Assembly: GCF_016097555.1 (NCBI RefSeq)
Contig: NC_054701.1
Coordinates: 7,862,560 to 7,926,559, forward strand
Direction: 5' to 3'
DNA length: 64,000 nucleotides
DNA from: Gigantopelta aegis
Taxonomy: Eukaryota; Mollusca; Gastropoda; Neomphalida; Peltospiridae
This document shows, one piece after another, positions 57,101 to 62,996 of this stretch. Position numbers and translations under genes: made by a program. Every line of letters starts with the position of its first letter. Positions within the stretch are counted from its first letter, which is position 1. The notes under the pieces were generated by a model, which did no database searches, was not told the DNA's origin, and was given only the letters and a program-made list of their open reading frames with translations.

Positions 57101-57685
57101 TGGATGGGAGTTGGTACCAGGGTGCAAACTCAGTACCTACCATCCTCAAGTCTGATGACTTCATTAAACCTTCAATAGCAGTGTTACTGTAGTGGGGAAT
57201 TCAGCCATCGTAAACCTTCAATAGCAGTGTTACTGTAGTGGGGAATTCAGCCATCGTAAACCTTCAATAGCAGTGTTACTGTAGTGGGGAATTCAGCCAT
57301 CGTAAACCTTCAATAGCAGTGTTACTGTAGTGGGGAATTCAGTCATCGTAAACCTTCAATAGCAGTGTTACTGTAGTGGGGAATTCAGTCATCGTAAAGC
57401 TTCAATATCAGTGTTACTGTAGTGGGGAATTCAGCCATCGTAAACCTTCAATAGCAGTGTTACTGTAGTGGGGAATTCAGCCATCATTAATGAGCCAGTT
57501 TTTACATTGAATTCTGTGTGTTTCAGAAAGGGTTTGTGAACTGTGTGAAGTTCTCCGGTGATGGTCAGTTCGTGGTGGCCGGCATCGGACAGGAACACCG
57601 TCTGGGTCGGTGGTGGAGGCTAAAGGAGGCCAAGAACTCTGTGTGTGTTATTCCACTTCACAAGAAAGAGAAGGAGAAGACATGA
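33118..57685 (+). CDS. RRP9: RRP9 / U3-55K, U3 snoRNP WD40 protein (14 exons)
   Basis: RRP9 binds the box B/C motif of U3 snoRNA and acts in the nucleolus in 18S rRNA maturation. Fourteen exons with GT/AG borders and matching phases give 483 residues (human about 475). The N-terminus is basic with a nuclear-signal-like RKKDGPPRKKKK. An acidic run and the family signature EEETAQEKKLRLTKQYL follow at about residues 71-87. Beta-propeller blades start at about residue 137: VLRGHQLSVTCVVISPD, IFSAAKDCSIIKW, GHVLSLAISSDGKYL, LFSASHDRFVKVWNL, GHQDAITGIDS, CGGRDNSIRIWK, SIDCVSLI, VSGADDNSISLWG, ENWITSI, GSKDGCVRFWKCGEDF. The highly conserved close is GQEHRLGRWWRLKEAKNSVC. Exon 1 (33118-33165) is chosen by phase, ATG and position, so it is the least certain. 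Introns carry many minisatellites and transposons. AATAAA lies at 57704. Confidence 0.9.
33440..35460. repeat. Intron 1 cluster of GGCGATYTCGCC boxes with a large inverted repeat
   Basis: About 15 near-palindromic boxes (GGCGATCTCGCC, GGCGAGATCGCC, GGCGATTTCGCC and variants) are scattered in both orientations. Two 65-bp arms, 33677-33741 and 34192-34255, are inverse copies with only about 3 mismatches. Blocks at 34395-34620 and 34665-34830 are diverged direct copies (TTTTGGGTTTGATACTG, AACAAATTAATAAAAT). No transposase is seen. Confidence 0.65.
35902..36014 (+). CDS. RRP9: RRP9 exon 2
   Basis: Acceptor TTAATTACAG, donor GTAAGC. It encodes the basic segment AKKGRNHSEAVGRKK, then KIVDEEIESDSDIE, and ends in phase 2. 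Confidence 0.85.
36015..37398. other. RRP9 intron 2, unassigned part
   Basis: AT-rich. A patch at about 36790-36930 resembles a decayed interspersed repeat. No coding sequence recognised. Confidence 0.4.
37399..37553 (+). repeat. 77-bp tandem duplication spanning the exon 3 acceptor
   Basis: CCATTCATCTGATATTAGTA starts at 37399 and again at 37476. Each copy ends in a splice-acceptor-like TCAGTGAT (37461 and 37537). The second is the acceptor used by exon 3; the first reads TGTGTCAG|TGATAC. Confidence 0.82.
37541..37653 (+). CDS. RRP9: RRP9 exon 3
   Basis: Acceptor ATTGTTTCAG, donor GTAACA. It encodes DEGAEKQAFSS, an acidic run and ETAQEKKLRLTKQYLAKMEA, the most conserved N-terminal stretch of RRP9. 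Ends in phase 1. Confidence 0.92.
37766..38127. mobile_element. TTAA-flanked MITE, copy 3 (intron 3)
   Basis: It begins TTAAAGGGACATTCCTGAGT and ends ACTAAGGAATGCCCATTTAA. TTAA is kept on both sides. Confidence 0.75.
38260..39715 (+). mobile_element. Tc1/mariner transposon, inactive copy
   Basis: Terminal repeats TACTGAACTAAAAAAGAAAC with CTTCCG at the left and CGGAAGTTTCTTATTTTGTT with CGGTA at the right, flanked by TA. It contains one transposase broken into pieces (38580-39513). It lies in RRP9 intron 3 in the same orientation as the gene. Confidence 0.85.
38580..39513 (+). pseudogene. Tc1/mariner transposase, broken
   Basis: The N-terminal DNA-binding part is intact: MPRIPNNLREQVIGMLDAGM with a helix-turn-helix, then the linker LPRRGRPRVTT. 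A stop interrupts after RHRLN (38958) and the frame changes near 38990. Next come VLFSNESRFSLQHGDGRVRV with the first catalytic Asp as N, a conserved GGGSVMVWAAI, and IFQHDNATSHTARDTVNFL with the second Asp. About 30 residues that should hold the SPDLNPIEHLW motif are deleted. The rest (LDRRLRHRPNPPANVNELRQ ... GGHTRY) continues to the stop at 39513. Confidence 0.85.
39716..40262. other. RRP9 intron 3, unassigned part
   Basis: AT-rich, no recognised feature apart from short ACATGTAT-type palindromes. Confidence 0.35.
40263..40593 (+). repeat. 36-bp minisatellite ending in the exon 4 acceptor
   Basis: About nine units of TTGTTGTTTGTTTTCACTGA followed by ATTATAACACATTTGT. In the last unit TTTTCACTGA becomes TTTTCAG, the acceptor of exon 4. 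The other units thus look like copies of the polypyrimidine tract without the AG. Confidence 0.88.
40594..40661 (+). CDS. RRP9: RRP9 exon 4
   Basis: Acceptor TTGTTTTCAG, donor GTATGT. It encodes (E)AELQEDEAGLKDAISHRLKE EL and ends in phase 0. Its last 27 bp are the first part of the following array. Confidence 0.88.
40635..41155 (+). repeat. 50-bp minisatellite copying the exon 4 end and its splice donor
   Basis: Units start at 40635, 40685, 40735 and so on to 41085, ten in all, with a degraded eleventh at about 41139. Each holds ATATCTCACCGACTCAAAGA, GGAGTTG and a donor (GTATGT, once GTATGC), then AACAGATTATTGTAACG. The first unit is exon 4 itself. Confidence 0.92.
41493..41534 (+). CDS. 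RRP9: RRP9 exon 5
   Basis: Only 42 bp: LEQTGRLYKEVADK. Acceptor TTGTTTTTAG, donor GTACGA, phase 0 on both sides. It matches LEQRGRLQKLVAKE of vertebrate RRP9. Confidence 0.9.
42205..42436 (-). mobile_element. tRNA-derived SINE (type B)
   Basis: A reverse copy in intron 5, with GGCACACACCTGAGCTATCT, CCTACCCATTGAACCCTTAA and an inverted head ending CCACTGCACAACCGAGGCCG. Confidence 0.78.
43420..43524. mobile_element. Hairpin miniature of the 31930 transposon
   Basis: ACTCTGACTGTAAGAGAGCT with the following 40 bp is mirrored, after only a few bases, by AGCTCTCTTACAGTCAGAGT and ends ACTCGGGCTA. It has the same terminal repeat as the helicase-carrying element, reduced to the two arms. The left outermost 9 bases are missing. 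Confidence 0.8.
43633..43800 (+). repeat. Degenerate tandem repeat of about 50 bp
   Basis: Three to four diverged copies of AAATCTGTGAAGTTTTTGTG followed by CAGTCATCTACTGAC. Confidence 0.6.
44665..44791 (+). CDS. RRP9: RRP9 exon 6
   Basis: Acceptor TTGTTTTCAG, donor GTAAGC. It encodes YLPPDPGEIKVLRGHQLSVT and the first blade through SAAKDCSIIK, with W split over the intron (T|GG). Confidence 0.95.
44935..45180 (+). mobile_element. tRNA-derived SINE (type A), diverged
   Basis: Head-like GTAGAGCACTCAACTGAGGT, then CCAAAGGCCATGGTATGTAC and GTATCCTCTGAAGACTATAT. More diverged than the next copy. Confidence 0.6.
45181..45475 (+). mobile_element. tRNA-derived SINE (type A)
   Basis: A good copy: GCACTCGCTTGATGTGCGGT, CATTGGGCTATTTCTCATTC, GGTGCATATAAAAGATCCCT, GTGGCGACAGCGGGTTTCCT and a TGTGTTAAGTGTGTCTTAAA tail. 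Confidence 0.8.
45478..46872 (+). repeat. 58-62-bp satellite made from a LINE 3' tail (about 23 copies)
   Basis: The unit CCAATAACCGATGTGTGTGT, TTGTGCTGGGGTGTCGTTAA and ACATTCATTCATTCATTCC is repeated 23 times. It equals the 3' terminus of the LINE family at 13022-15650 (in reverse CACCCCAGCACAAAAATACA). Units with two or three TCAT steps alternate. Marked variants (GGGATGTCG) recur at about 45990, 46480 and 46720, which suggests higher-order duplication. Confidence 0.92.
47022..47146 (+). CDS. RRP9: RRP9 exon 7
   Basis: Acceptor ATATTTGCAG, donor GTCAGT. It encodes (W)NVEQGKKMHVIHGGRKGTE and TGHVLSLAISSDGKYL, matching the long first loop and second blade of RRP9. Confidence 0.94.
47396..47516 (+). 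mobile_element. LINE C-terminal fragment
   Basis: It encodes RINYMYMTHSFLLKKKPL and HHILVECNHF, the Cys-rich end of the RNase H-bearing LINE. It is directly followed by a SINE. Confidence 0.6.
47517..47760 (+). mobile_element. tRNA-derived SINE (type A)
   Basis: It has GGGCCCATTGGGCTATTTCT, GGTGCATATTAAAGATCCCT and the tail GTGTGCTCTAGTGGTGTCGT. Confidence 0.78.
47954..48046 (+). CDS. RRP9: RRP9 exon 8
   Basis: Acceptor CTATTTTGCAG, donor GTAAGT. It encodes ASGDANKLIHIWNPDNCELI and HTFEGHRGPVT, the end of one blade and the start of the next. Phase 0 both sides. Confidence 0.95.
48055..50592 (+). repeat. 95-bp satellite starting at the exon 8 donor, split by an element
   Basis: About 16-17 near-identical units (GAATGTAGTAACTACACTTC, AGAGTTAGTCCACCTATAGA, AATCATTCAACATTTAAAGT ...) run from about 48060 to 49637. 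About two more diverged units follow at 50421-50592 after a 783-bp insertion. The first unit overlaps the sequence only about 10 bp past the GTAAGT donor and is the most different. Confidence 0.92.
49638..50424. mobile_element. TTAA-flanked inverted-repeat element inside the 95-bp satellite
   Basis: It starts TTAA|AGGGACACACCCTAGTT and ends AACTAGGGTGTGCGGCT|TTAA; the ends are inverse copies with 3 mismatches. TTAA is a site within the satellite unit (CATTTAAAGT). A 92-residue frame at 50032-50310 has no recognised homology. The AGGGACA start resembles the four MITE copies, but the body differs. Confidence 0.78.
50593..51490. other. RRP9 intron 8, unassigned part
   Basis: AT-rich. No recognised repeat or coding sequence. 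Confidence 0.35.
51491..51591 (+). CDS. RRP9: RRP9 exon 9
   Basis: Acceptor TTTGTTGCAG, donor GTAAGA. It encodes GLSFRKGSHQLFSASHDRFV and KVWNLDEMAYVET; L is split as TT|G. Confidence 0.95.
51935..52808 (+). repeat. 48-bp minisatellite before exon 10
   Basis: About 18 units of GTGTGAGGTAGCTATAACTG, GTACTGACAGGGAAATCATG and TTTTATTT. The part GCTATAACTGGTACTGACAG matches exon 10 (52834-52853, GCTATAACCGGTATTGACAG) at 18 of 20 bases. Because 48 is divisible by 3, the array is open on both strands. Confidence 0.9.
52815..52949 (+). CDS. RRP9: RRP9 exon 10
   Basis: Acceptor GTGTAAACCAG, donor GTAAGT. It encodes IGHQDAITGIDSLTRERALT, CGGRDNSIRIWKIIEESQLL and FLGH. The acceptor has a poor pyrimidine tract because the minisatellite reaches almost to it. 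Confidence 0.93.
53296..53690 (+). repeat. Interspersed repeat with internal duplication
   Basis: It begins CGGTCCATCTGGAAAGGATT, then ATAGGTTTCATCTCTGTCTG, as at 22112. Two copies of ATTTTGTGTATAGCTTTATC through TTGAACTTAGG-like sequence follow at about 53410 and 53550. Possibly an old DNA element; family unknown. Confidence 0.5.
53693..53755 (+). CDS. RRP9: RRP9 exon 11
   Basis: 63 bp, acceptor GCCATTTCAG, donor GTAAGT. It encodes (G)SSIDCVSLINESNFVSGADD and part of N. Confidence 0.94.
54039..54223 (+). CDS. RRP9: RRP9 exon 12
   Basis: Acceptor TCCATCTCAG, donor GTAGAC. It encodes (N)SISLWGVMKKKPLFTVKNA, a 30-residue Asn/Gln-rich loop longer than in vertebrates, and YQENWITSISSMQYTDLIAS. 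Confidence 0.94.
54300..54560 (+). mobile_element. SINE type A, strongly diverged
   Basis: GTTCACTGGCTGAGTGCTCA, TTTAAAGTCTGTGGTATGTA and AAAATGCATATAAAAGCTCT follow the order of the SINE body. Confidence 0.5.
55217..55296 (+). CDS. RRP9: RRP9 exon 13
   Basis: Tandem acceptor CAGCAG|G; the second AG gives IASGSKDGCVRFWKCGEDF, the first adds one residue (A). Donor GTAGGC. It encodes the last full blade strand and SLKQIFSVPL. Confidence 0.94.
55474..55625 (+). repeat. 49-bp minisatellite, three copies
   Basis: CCTGTTTATGTCTCAAATGC followed by CTGTAACACACATTTATAGT and GTTCAAACG, three times in intron 13. Confidence 0.85.
55902..55966. repeat. 29-bp-arm hairpin in intron 13
   Basis: The arm starting GTAGTAGCATCATCATTTTG is followed after a 7-bp loop by its inverse ending CGATGATACTACTAC, with two mismatches in 29. 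Confidence 0.85.
55967..57054. other. RRP9 intron 13, unassigned part
   Basis: A poly-G run at about 56208-56222. No recognised gene. Confidence 0.35.
57055..57175 (-). mobile_element. SINE type B fragment
   Basis: TATAGTGGTCTTACACCTAC, then GGGAGTTGGTACCAGGGTGC. Only the middle part of the family is kept. Confidence 0.6.
57165..57486 (+). repeat. 46-bp minisatellite before exon 14, about 7 copies
   Basis: TAAACCTTCAATAGCAGTGT, TACTGTAGTGGGGAATTCAG and CCATCG repeated. It ends about 40 bp before the exon 14 acceptor. Confidence 0.88.
57527..57685 (+). CDS. RRP9: RRP9 exon 14 (terminal)
   Basis: Acceptor TGTGTTTCAG. It encodes KGFVNCVKFSGDGQFVVAGI and GQEHRLGRWWRLKEAKNSVC, the most conserved RRP9 end, then a short basic tail HKKEKEKT and TGA. 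Confidence 0.96.
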   Translation, partial: KGFVNCVKFSGDGQFVVAGIGQEHRLGRWWRLKEAKNSVCVIPLHKKEKEKT

Positions 57686-57703
57686 CCTTCTAACTAACAC
57701 TTG

Positions 57704-57709
57704 AATAAA
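57704..57709 (+). promoter_or_regulatory. RRP9 polyadenylation signal
   Basis: AATAAA lies 19 bp after the stop codon, so the 3' untranslated region would be very short. Confidence 0.65.
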
Positions 57710-57810
57710 ACACTTGTAATATATAATGTTTCACTATTTCGTTCTGTTCTCATACATACATAGAGCAGCTTAAGTAAGTAATATTGTGGGGAATGGCGTG
57801 CGTCTAGTCA

Positions 57811-58145
57811 TTAAAGGAACATTCCTGAGTTTGCTGCATTGTAAGATGTTTCTTACTAATAAAATATTTTCACGATTAAACTTACATATTAAATATATTT
57901 TCTTGTTTAGAATATCAGTGTCTTTATATTGAATGTGTTTCTGGTTGTCTTAATATTTGTCAGAAGTGCAAACTGGATTTTGTTTTCCAATTTCGTACGT
58001 ACGAAAAGTTTTTTTAAAAAATTAGGAAATAAAATGAAATTTAACTTAGTACAAATATTAAAATGATCAGAAATTACAATCGTTAAAAAGTCTGTTAGTC
58101 GATAACATCTTAAAAATTGCAGCAAACTCAGGAATGTCCCTTCAA
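57811..58145. mobile_element. TTAA-flanked MITE, copy 4
   Basis: It begins TTAAAGGAACATTCCTGAGT and ends ACTCAGGAATGTCCCTTCAA. It lies about 100 bp past the RRP9 polyadenylation signal. Confidence 0.78.
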
Positions 58146-58614
58146 GAGATTGAAAATATAAATTAAATAGTAATATATCTAAAAGGAATATGAGTGTCAG
58201 CTTCTCTTGATCCTGATAAACATGTACATAAAGGGACAATAATTTTGTGAGTAATTTTAAGCAGACAGGTCACAGGTCAATCTGATGGCTCTACATTTGA
58301 CACATCGGTAGACATCAGCACATGGATGAATATAGTAGGATAATCTGTTTGGGTTTGAAGAAAATTAGTGGTCATCTGTATTTATTCTTTTGCCAATCAG
58401 CATTTTCGAGTGAGAAATGAGACCTTCTAAATATGAATCCAAGACAACTTTTAGTACAAGATTAATTTTACAATTTGGGTGTTCTCAGAGTATACTTAAA
58501 TTACATAGTGAGAACGACCTGTAATGATTTGACTGGAAATAGTTTTTAATAGATAAAAAATTACAATAGTTCTGTTATATTTAAATATGAATTGTCTCAT
58601 TGACTTCATATGCT

Positions 58615-58935
58615 GGGGGCAGGACATAGCTCAGTGGTACAGCACTCGCTAAATGAACGATCGGTCTGGGATCGATCCCCATTGGTGGGCCCTTTGGGCT
58701 ATTTCTCGTTCCAGCCAGTGCACCACGACTGGTATATCGAAGGCCGTGGTATGTGTTATCCTGTCTGGGATGGTGCATATAAAAGATCCCTTTCTGCTAA
58801 TTGAAAAGAGTAGTCCATGAAGTGGCGACAGCGGGTTTCCTCTCAATATCTGTGTGGTCCTTAACCATATGCCCGACGCCATATAACCGTAAATAAAAAA
58901 ATGTGTTAGAGTGCATCGTTAAATAAAATTTCATT
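58615..58935 (+). mobile_element. tRNA-derived SINE (type A), full length
   Basis: Head GGACATAGCTCAGTGGTACA with GGTCTGGGATCGATCC as B-box region, the full body, GTGGCGACAGCGGGTTTCCT, and tail ATGTGTTAGAGTGCATCGTT. Confidence 0.83.
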
Positions 58936-59300
58936 TTATATGATGGATATCATACAGCTTATTAGAAGAAAACAAATGGGTAGATATGAATTGTAATGTT
59001 ACTGGATCAAAAGAGATGATTTATAGATGTGGATATATTTCTATACTACTGGTATAGCCTATACATGTATCATTATTTTAATTGTTTACCTGGTGTGGAC
59101 ATATTCATTGTAATATAACGCTTCATTGCCTTAAATCTAGTACAAAACGGAGATCTAGGCCTATTAATAGCTGACAATTGTCCCAAAATGTTTTATAATT
59201 ATTTTCTTGTGGGTACAGGTGGGTTTATGTAACCTATGCTGCATAATCGCTATGGTCTTTGTTGTCTATATAATAATTTCTGTATTTTGGTTGTGTGTGT

Positions 59301-59337
<37 letters not shown>

Positions 59338-59368
59338 ATGTGATGTTCATATAATTATCGTCTGGGGT

Positions 59369-59577
59369 TCAAGCAGATGTAAATCCACTGTCCCGTGTCT
59401 CCGCCCTGAAAGATGTTACAGCAGGCAGCCTAACCCCAAAACCGCCGGGCTGTTTGAGGGACGGCGTCTTGAAGACGTCATCGGTGCTGCCGTCGTTGAC
59501 GAGACTGTTTAGATCAGACGTGGTTATCCACTGCGCATTTCCGGTTTTTGTGTTGTAGACGTACCTCCATTTGGTGT
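59369..59577 (-). CDS. Probable terminal exon of an unidentified gene
   Basis: On the minus strand a splice acceptor (GGTGTATCTTCCAG at 59578) is followed by an open frame. It reads (D)TKWRYVYNTKTGNAQWIT, an acidic middle with SLVNDGSTDDVF, and ends KQPGGFGVRLPAVTSFRAET then RDSGFTSA and a stop. It does not look like a mobile element, and the composition is that of a real protein end. I do not recognise the family. Upstream exons would lie beyond 59600 but none could be identified. A GT microsatellite (59297-59333) follows the gene. Confidence 0.45.
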
Positions 59578-60344
59578 CTGGAAGATACACCAACATGTTG
59601 CAAAATCATTCTCGTCACAAGCGGGGGGGAGGGGGGAGGGTTTCAAATTAAATTTCATCCATAAAATGTATTAATTCATTACAAATTAACCCCGTTTAAA
59701 AAGAAAAATCTTATAAAATCTCGTGTAGGTCTATTTAAATTGTGTTTGAGTTGGTTATTTACTCTGTGACTGAACTTTGACATAATGACCGGGGGCGAAT
59801 GCATTATATTGTGTTCAAATGTTATTAAACGATTTTATTTCCATTTTTATGTACGAAAGTAACTACCTTTGTTTTTCTTTTCTTTTTCTATTACTGGGCA
59901 AAGCAATTCAGCGTTTGAATATTGGATACATTCGCTAATGTTCGTTAGCAATAATCTGTATCATAATCTAATCTGTATTTTGTCAATAGTAACCAAATGG
60001 CTACTGAAAACTTGAAAACGGGAAATTATCAACTAAATTAGTAGTTATATTACTACTGTATTATAATTCTTAGTTAACTTATTTTTACAAATGTTTACGT
60101 TTTGTTACATTTTCAAAACTGTTGACTTTTTGTTAACATTGCTTTTATTCACGTGTTGAGTCGAGTACCCTGTTTTATTATTTCGAGCCAGTGCAGCTGT
60201 GCTTGCTATGGTGCTGCTGCATGTTATACCTACATAATGAACTAGAGCATTCTACACGTCAGTATAATGCAATAAAAGCAAATATTAGTACTGCCACACA
60301 CAAGTTAATTTGTACGGGATATGTTTAACAATAGAAAAGCAAAA
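59578..60344. other. Unassigned AT-rich stretch
   Basis: Possible intron of the minus-strand gene. No exon recognised. Confidence 0.3.
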
Positions 60345-60605
60345 CACTATTTTGTAATGTGGTGGAATCTTTTTAAATTCCACCAAAAAGTAATTTTAAA
60401 GTTTTTAAACACTGATTTCTATACCAGATTTTAAAATATACTTACCTGTAATATTTGTATTTTTCACAGCTCTTTACATTGCTTTTACGTAATTATACAA
60501 TTTTTGTTTTAATGTAAGTGGTTTTTTAATATAAAAAATTCTTTTTATGACACCCATAGCCGAAGTTTATTTTTGTTCTGAGGTGTTATTAAAAAAGTAA
60601 TTAAA
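60345..60605 (+). mobile_element. LINE 3' end fragment
   Basis: In reverse it matches 13030-13260: GTGGAATCTTTTTAAATTCC, TTTTAAAGTTTTTAAACACT, then TTTTGTTCTGAGGTGTTATT as a decayed terminus. Confidence 0.6.
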
Positions 60606-60955
60606 AGATCATTAAAAAACCCAAAATCTTAACGACCAAGGGTATGTGTAAGTGTGTCATGCAACTTGTTGGATGGATGGGTGGATGATTTCAGTCCTGT
60701 TTTTCCAATGTTACACCACTGGTATGTTGCATAGTGTGGGAAACAGTAGAACGGAGTAGTTCCGATAAAAATATACTACACGCACTACTGATATTTCCCG
60801 GAAACGTTGAGTATATGTTTGTGTTTGTCTACTTTAATAATGTGTTTTCTACAACTGTTAAATGATATGAATGATTGTTAGTTTTAATGACCGGTGATCT
60901 CCGCGTGACTGTAATGCGGTGGATGATCCTGTTTCCCGTGTACGAACATCAGTCC

Positions 60956-61131
60956 TAAGACTGCCAATCTAGCCTAATTGAAGTAACATCTTGCTGGTCG
61001 AAGACTGCCAATCTAGCCTAATTGAAGTAACATCTTGCTGGTCGAAGACTGCCAATCTAGCCTAATTGAAGTAACATCTTGCTGGTCGAAGACTGCCAAT
61101 CTAGCCTAACTGAAGTAGCATCTTGCTGGTA
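60956..61131 (+). repeat. 44-bp minisatellite, four copies
   Basis: AAGACTGCCAATCTAGCCTA followed by ATTGAAGTAACATCTTGCTG and GTCG. The fourth copy has two changes. Confidence 0.85.
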
Positions 61132-61436
61132 GAGCTATACGAAGCCAGCGGTACGCAGTGTCGTTAGTCGTGTTCAGCGACAAAGAGTGACGTTTAAGTT
61201 CGCGCGAACTTTTGACTGGTCTGATCTGTCGTCATTGTGGTTTAACGTCAACCATTATAAACTAGACTAGCGAACGTTTTTCTGCTCGGTCTTGCTGAAA
61301 TCGGCATGGGAATATTTTGTTTGACAAATCAAAACATTGCTGGTGTAAAGTCCTGTTAATCGAATTACACGAATCCGAGGTGAGATCCTAATTTTGTGAG
61401 CTTCAATAAAGACAAGGCGGAAGACGAACATTAATT

Positions 61437-61640
61437 CATTCATTAATCCTTATTTTAGTGCTTATATACATTTACGGTTTAAAAAACGCTGTCCTGGGCA
61501 CACACCTCGGCTATCTGGCTGTCTGTCCAGGACAGAGGGTTAGTGGTTTTGAGAGAGAAGTCGGTGGTGTAGTGGTCTTGCACCTACCCAATGAGTCGTT
61601 AAAACTCGCTCTGCGTGCGAGCCGGTATAGCTTAACCACG
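61437..61640 (-). mobile_element. tRNA-derived SINE (type B)
   Basis: ACGCTGTCCTGGGCACACAC, CTGTCCAGGACAGAGGGTTA and TGTAGTGGTCTTGCACCTAC; the head is shortened. Confidence 0.75.
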
Positions 61641-61834
61641 AAGAGTAAAAAATGAAAGTGAAAAAAAGATTGTACAACATCGGTCACTCTAATGCAGCCA
61701 GTCCTACAAGAGGATCTATTCTGCTGCCTGTGGGATGTACGCTCTTCTGTTGACCTACCTTTGTTAAGTGTAAACAGCCAACATGAATCGATGGAATTTG
61801 AATCACATTGTCCTTTTGCGATGATTTTTGATTT

Positions 61835-62100
61835 TGAACTTATTTTCGTGCTTATATCCAATTAAGGTTCAAGCACGCTGTCCTGGGCACACACCTCAGC
61901 TATCTGGGCTGTCTGTCCAGGACAGTGGGTTAGTTGTTAGTTGGTTAGTCGTTAGTGAGAGAGAAGAGGATGTAGTGGCCTTACACCTACCCATTGAGCC
62001 CTTAAGAACTCGCTCTGGGTTGGAGCCGGTACCGGGCTGCGAACCCTGTACCTACCAGCCTGTAGTCCGATGGCTTAACCACTGCGCCACCGAGGCCGGT
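61835..62100 (-). mobile_element. tRNA-derived SINE (type B), full length
   Basis: The best type B copy. It runs from the tail TTATTTTCGTGCTTATATCC to the inverted head GTAGTCCGATGGCTTAACCA and CTGCGCCACCGAGGCCGG. Confidence 0.83.
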
Positions 62101-62996
62101 CTTTTGCGATGTTACACGTAACAAACACATCTTTGCATATATAACTACTTTATTGTGTAAACAGCATAAAATGGTAACAAATATTTTGATTGATGTGAAG
62201 TAGTAATGATGCTGATACGGGAAAAATAAATCCAATCCATAAAACGCATAAGTTGTTTGATATTTGTGTGCAAAATAAAAATGATTACTATTTTAGTACA
62301 GTTATAGCATCTGAGAAAAGACCAGACTTGATGTATAGAAAAATAAACACCAAAAAAATAGATCCTGTAGACACAACCTTTTGTATTTAAAAATAAGAAG
62401 ATTACATAATGTGTTTTGTTGGTATTCTCGATATTTTTTTCATTTATTTATTTATTTATTTATTTTATTTGTATTAACAATTTGTGGGTTTTTCTAAATT
62501 GACAAACCCAAAAGCAAACAAGAACAACAAATTAGGCCTACATAATATGTGGGACAAAGCTTATTAAACATTTAACTGTTAGTCCATACCACATTATGGA
62601 GGGCAGCAAACATGTTTTGAGAAATGGATTTTAATCATGGCCTATATATATATATATATATACATGTATTAGTGAGGCATTTTTAATTTTGACTAATATG
62701 TATATAAATAAATGCTACTATAAGACAATAAACGGGGGGTGGGGGTGGGGGGTGGGGTGTAAGGAAAAAAAAAATCATATTTACATACGTCTATACAACG
62801 TCACAGAAATGCACAACATATAACACTACCATTTACCATTAGATATTAATCATTTAATTGTTGAGGATATGCATGGGGACAAGTCTAATAAATAAAACAA
62901 ACTAAACCAGGTGGTACTACAGCAAAACTATATTTGCTATTATTTAAGTTCTAAAAACAAGTCTTTAAAATTAGCCTTGCCTATATACGGAATATA
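62101..62996. other. Unassigned AT-rich stretch
   Basis: ATTT microsatellite at about 62440-62466, a TA run at 62644-62661, a G/T-rich patch at 62731-62760. No gene recognised. Confidence 0.4.
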
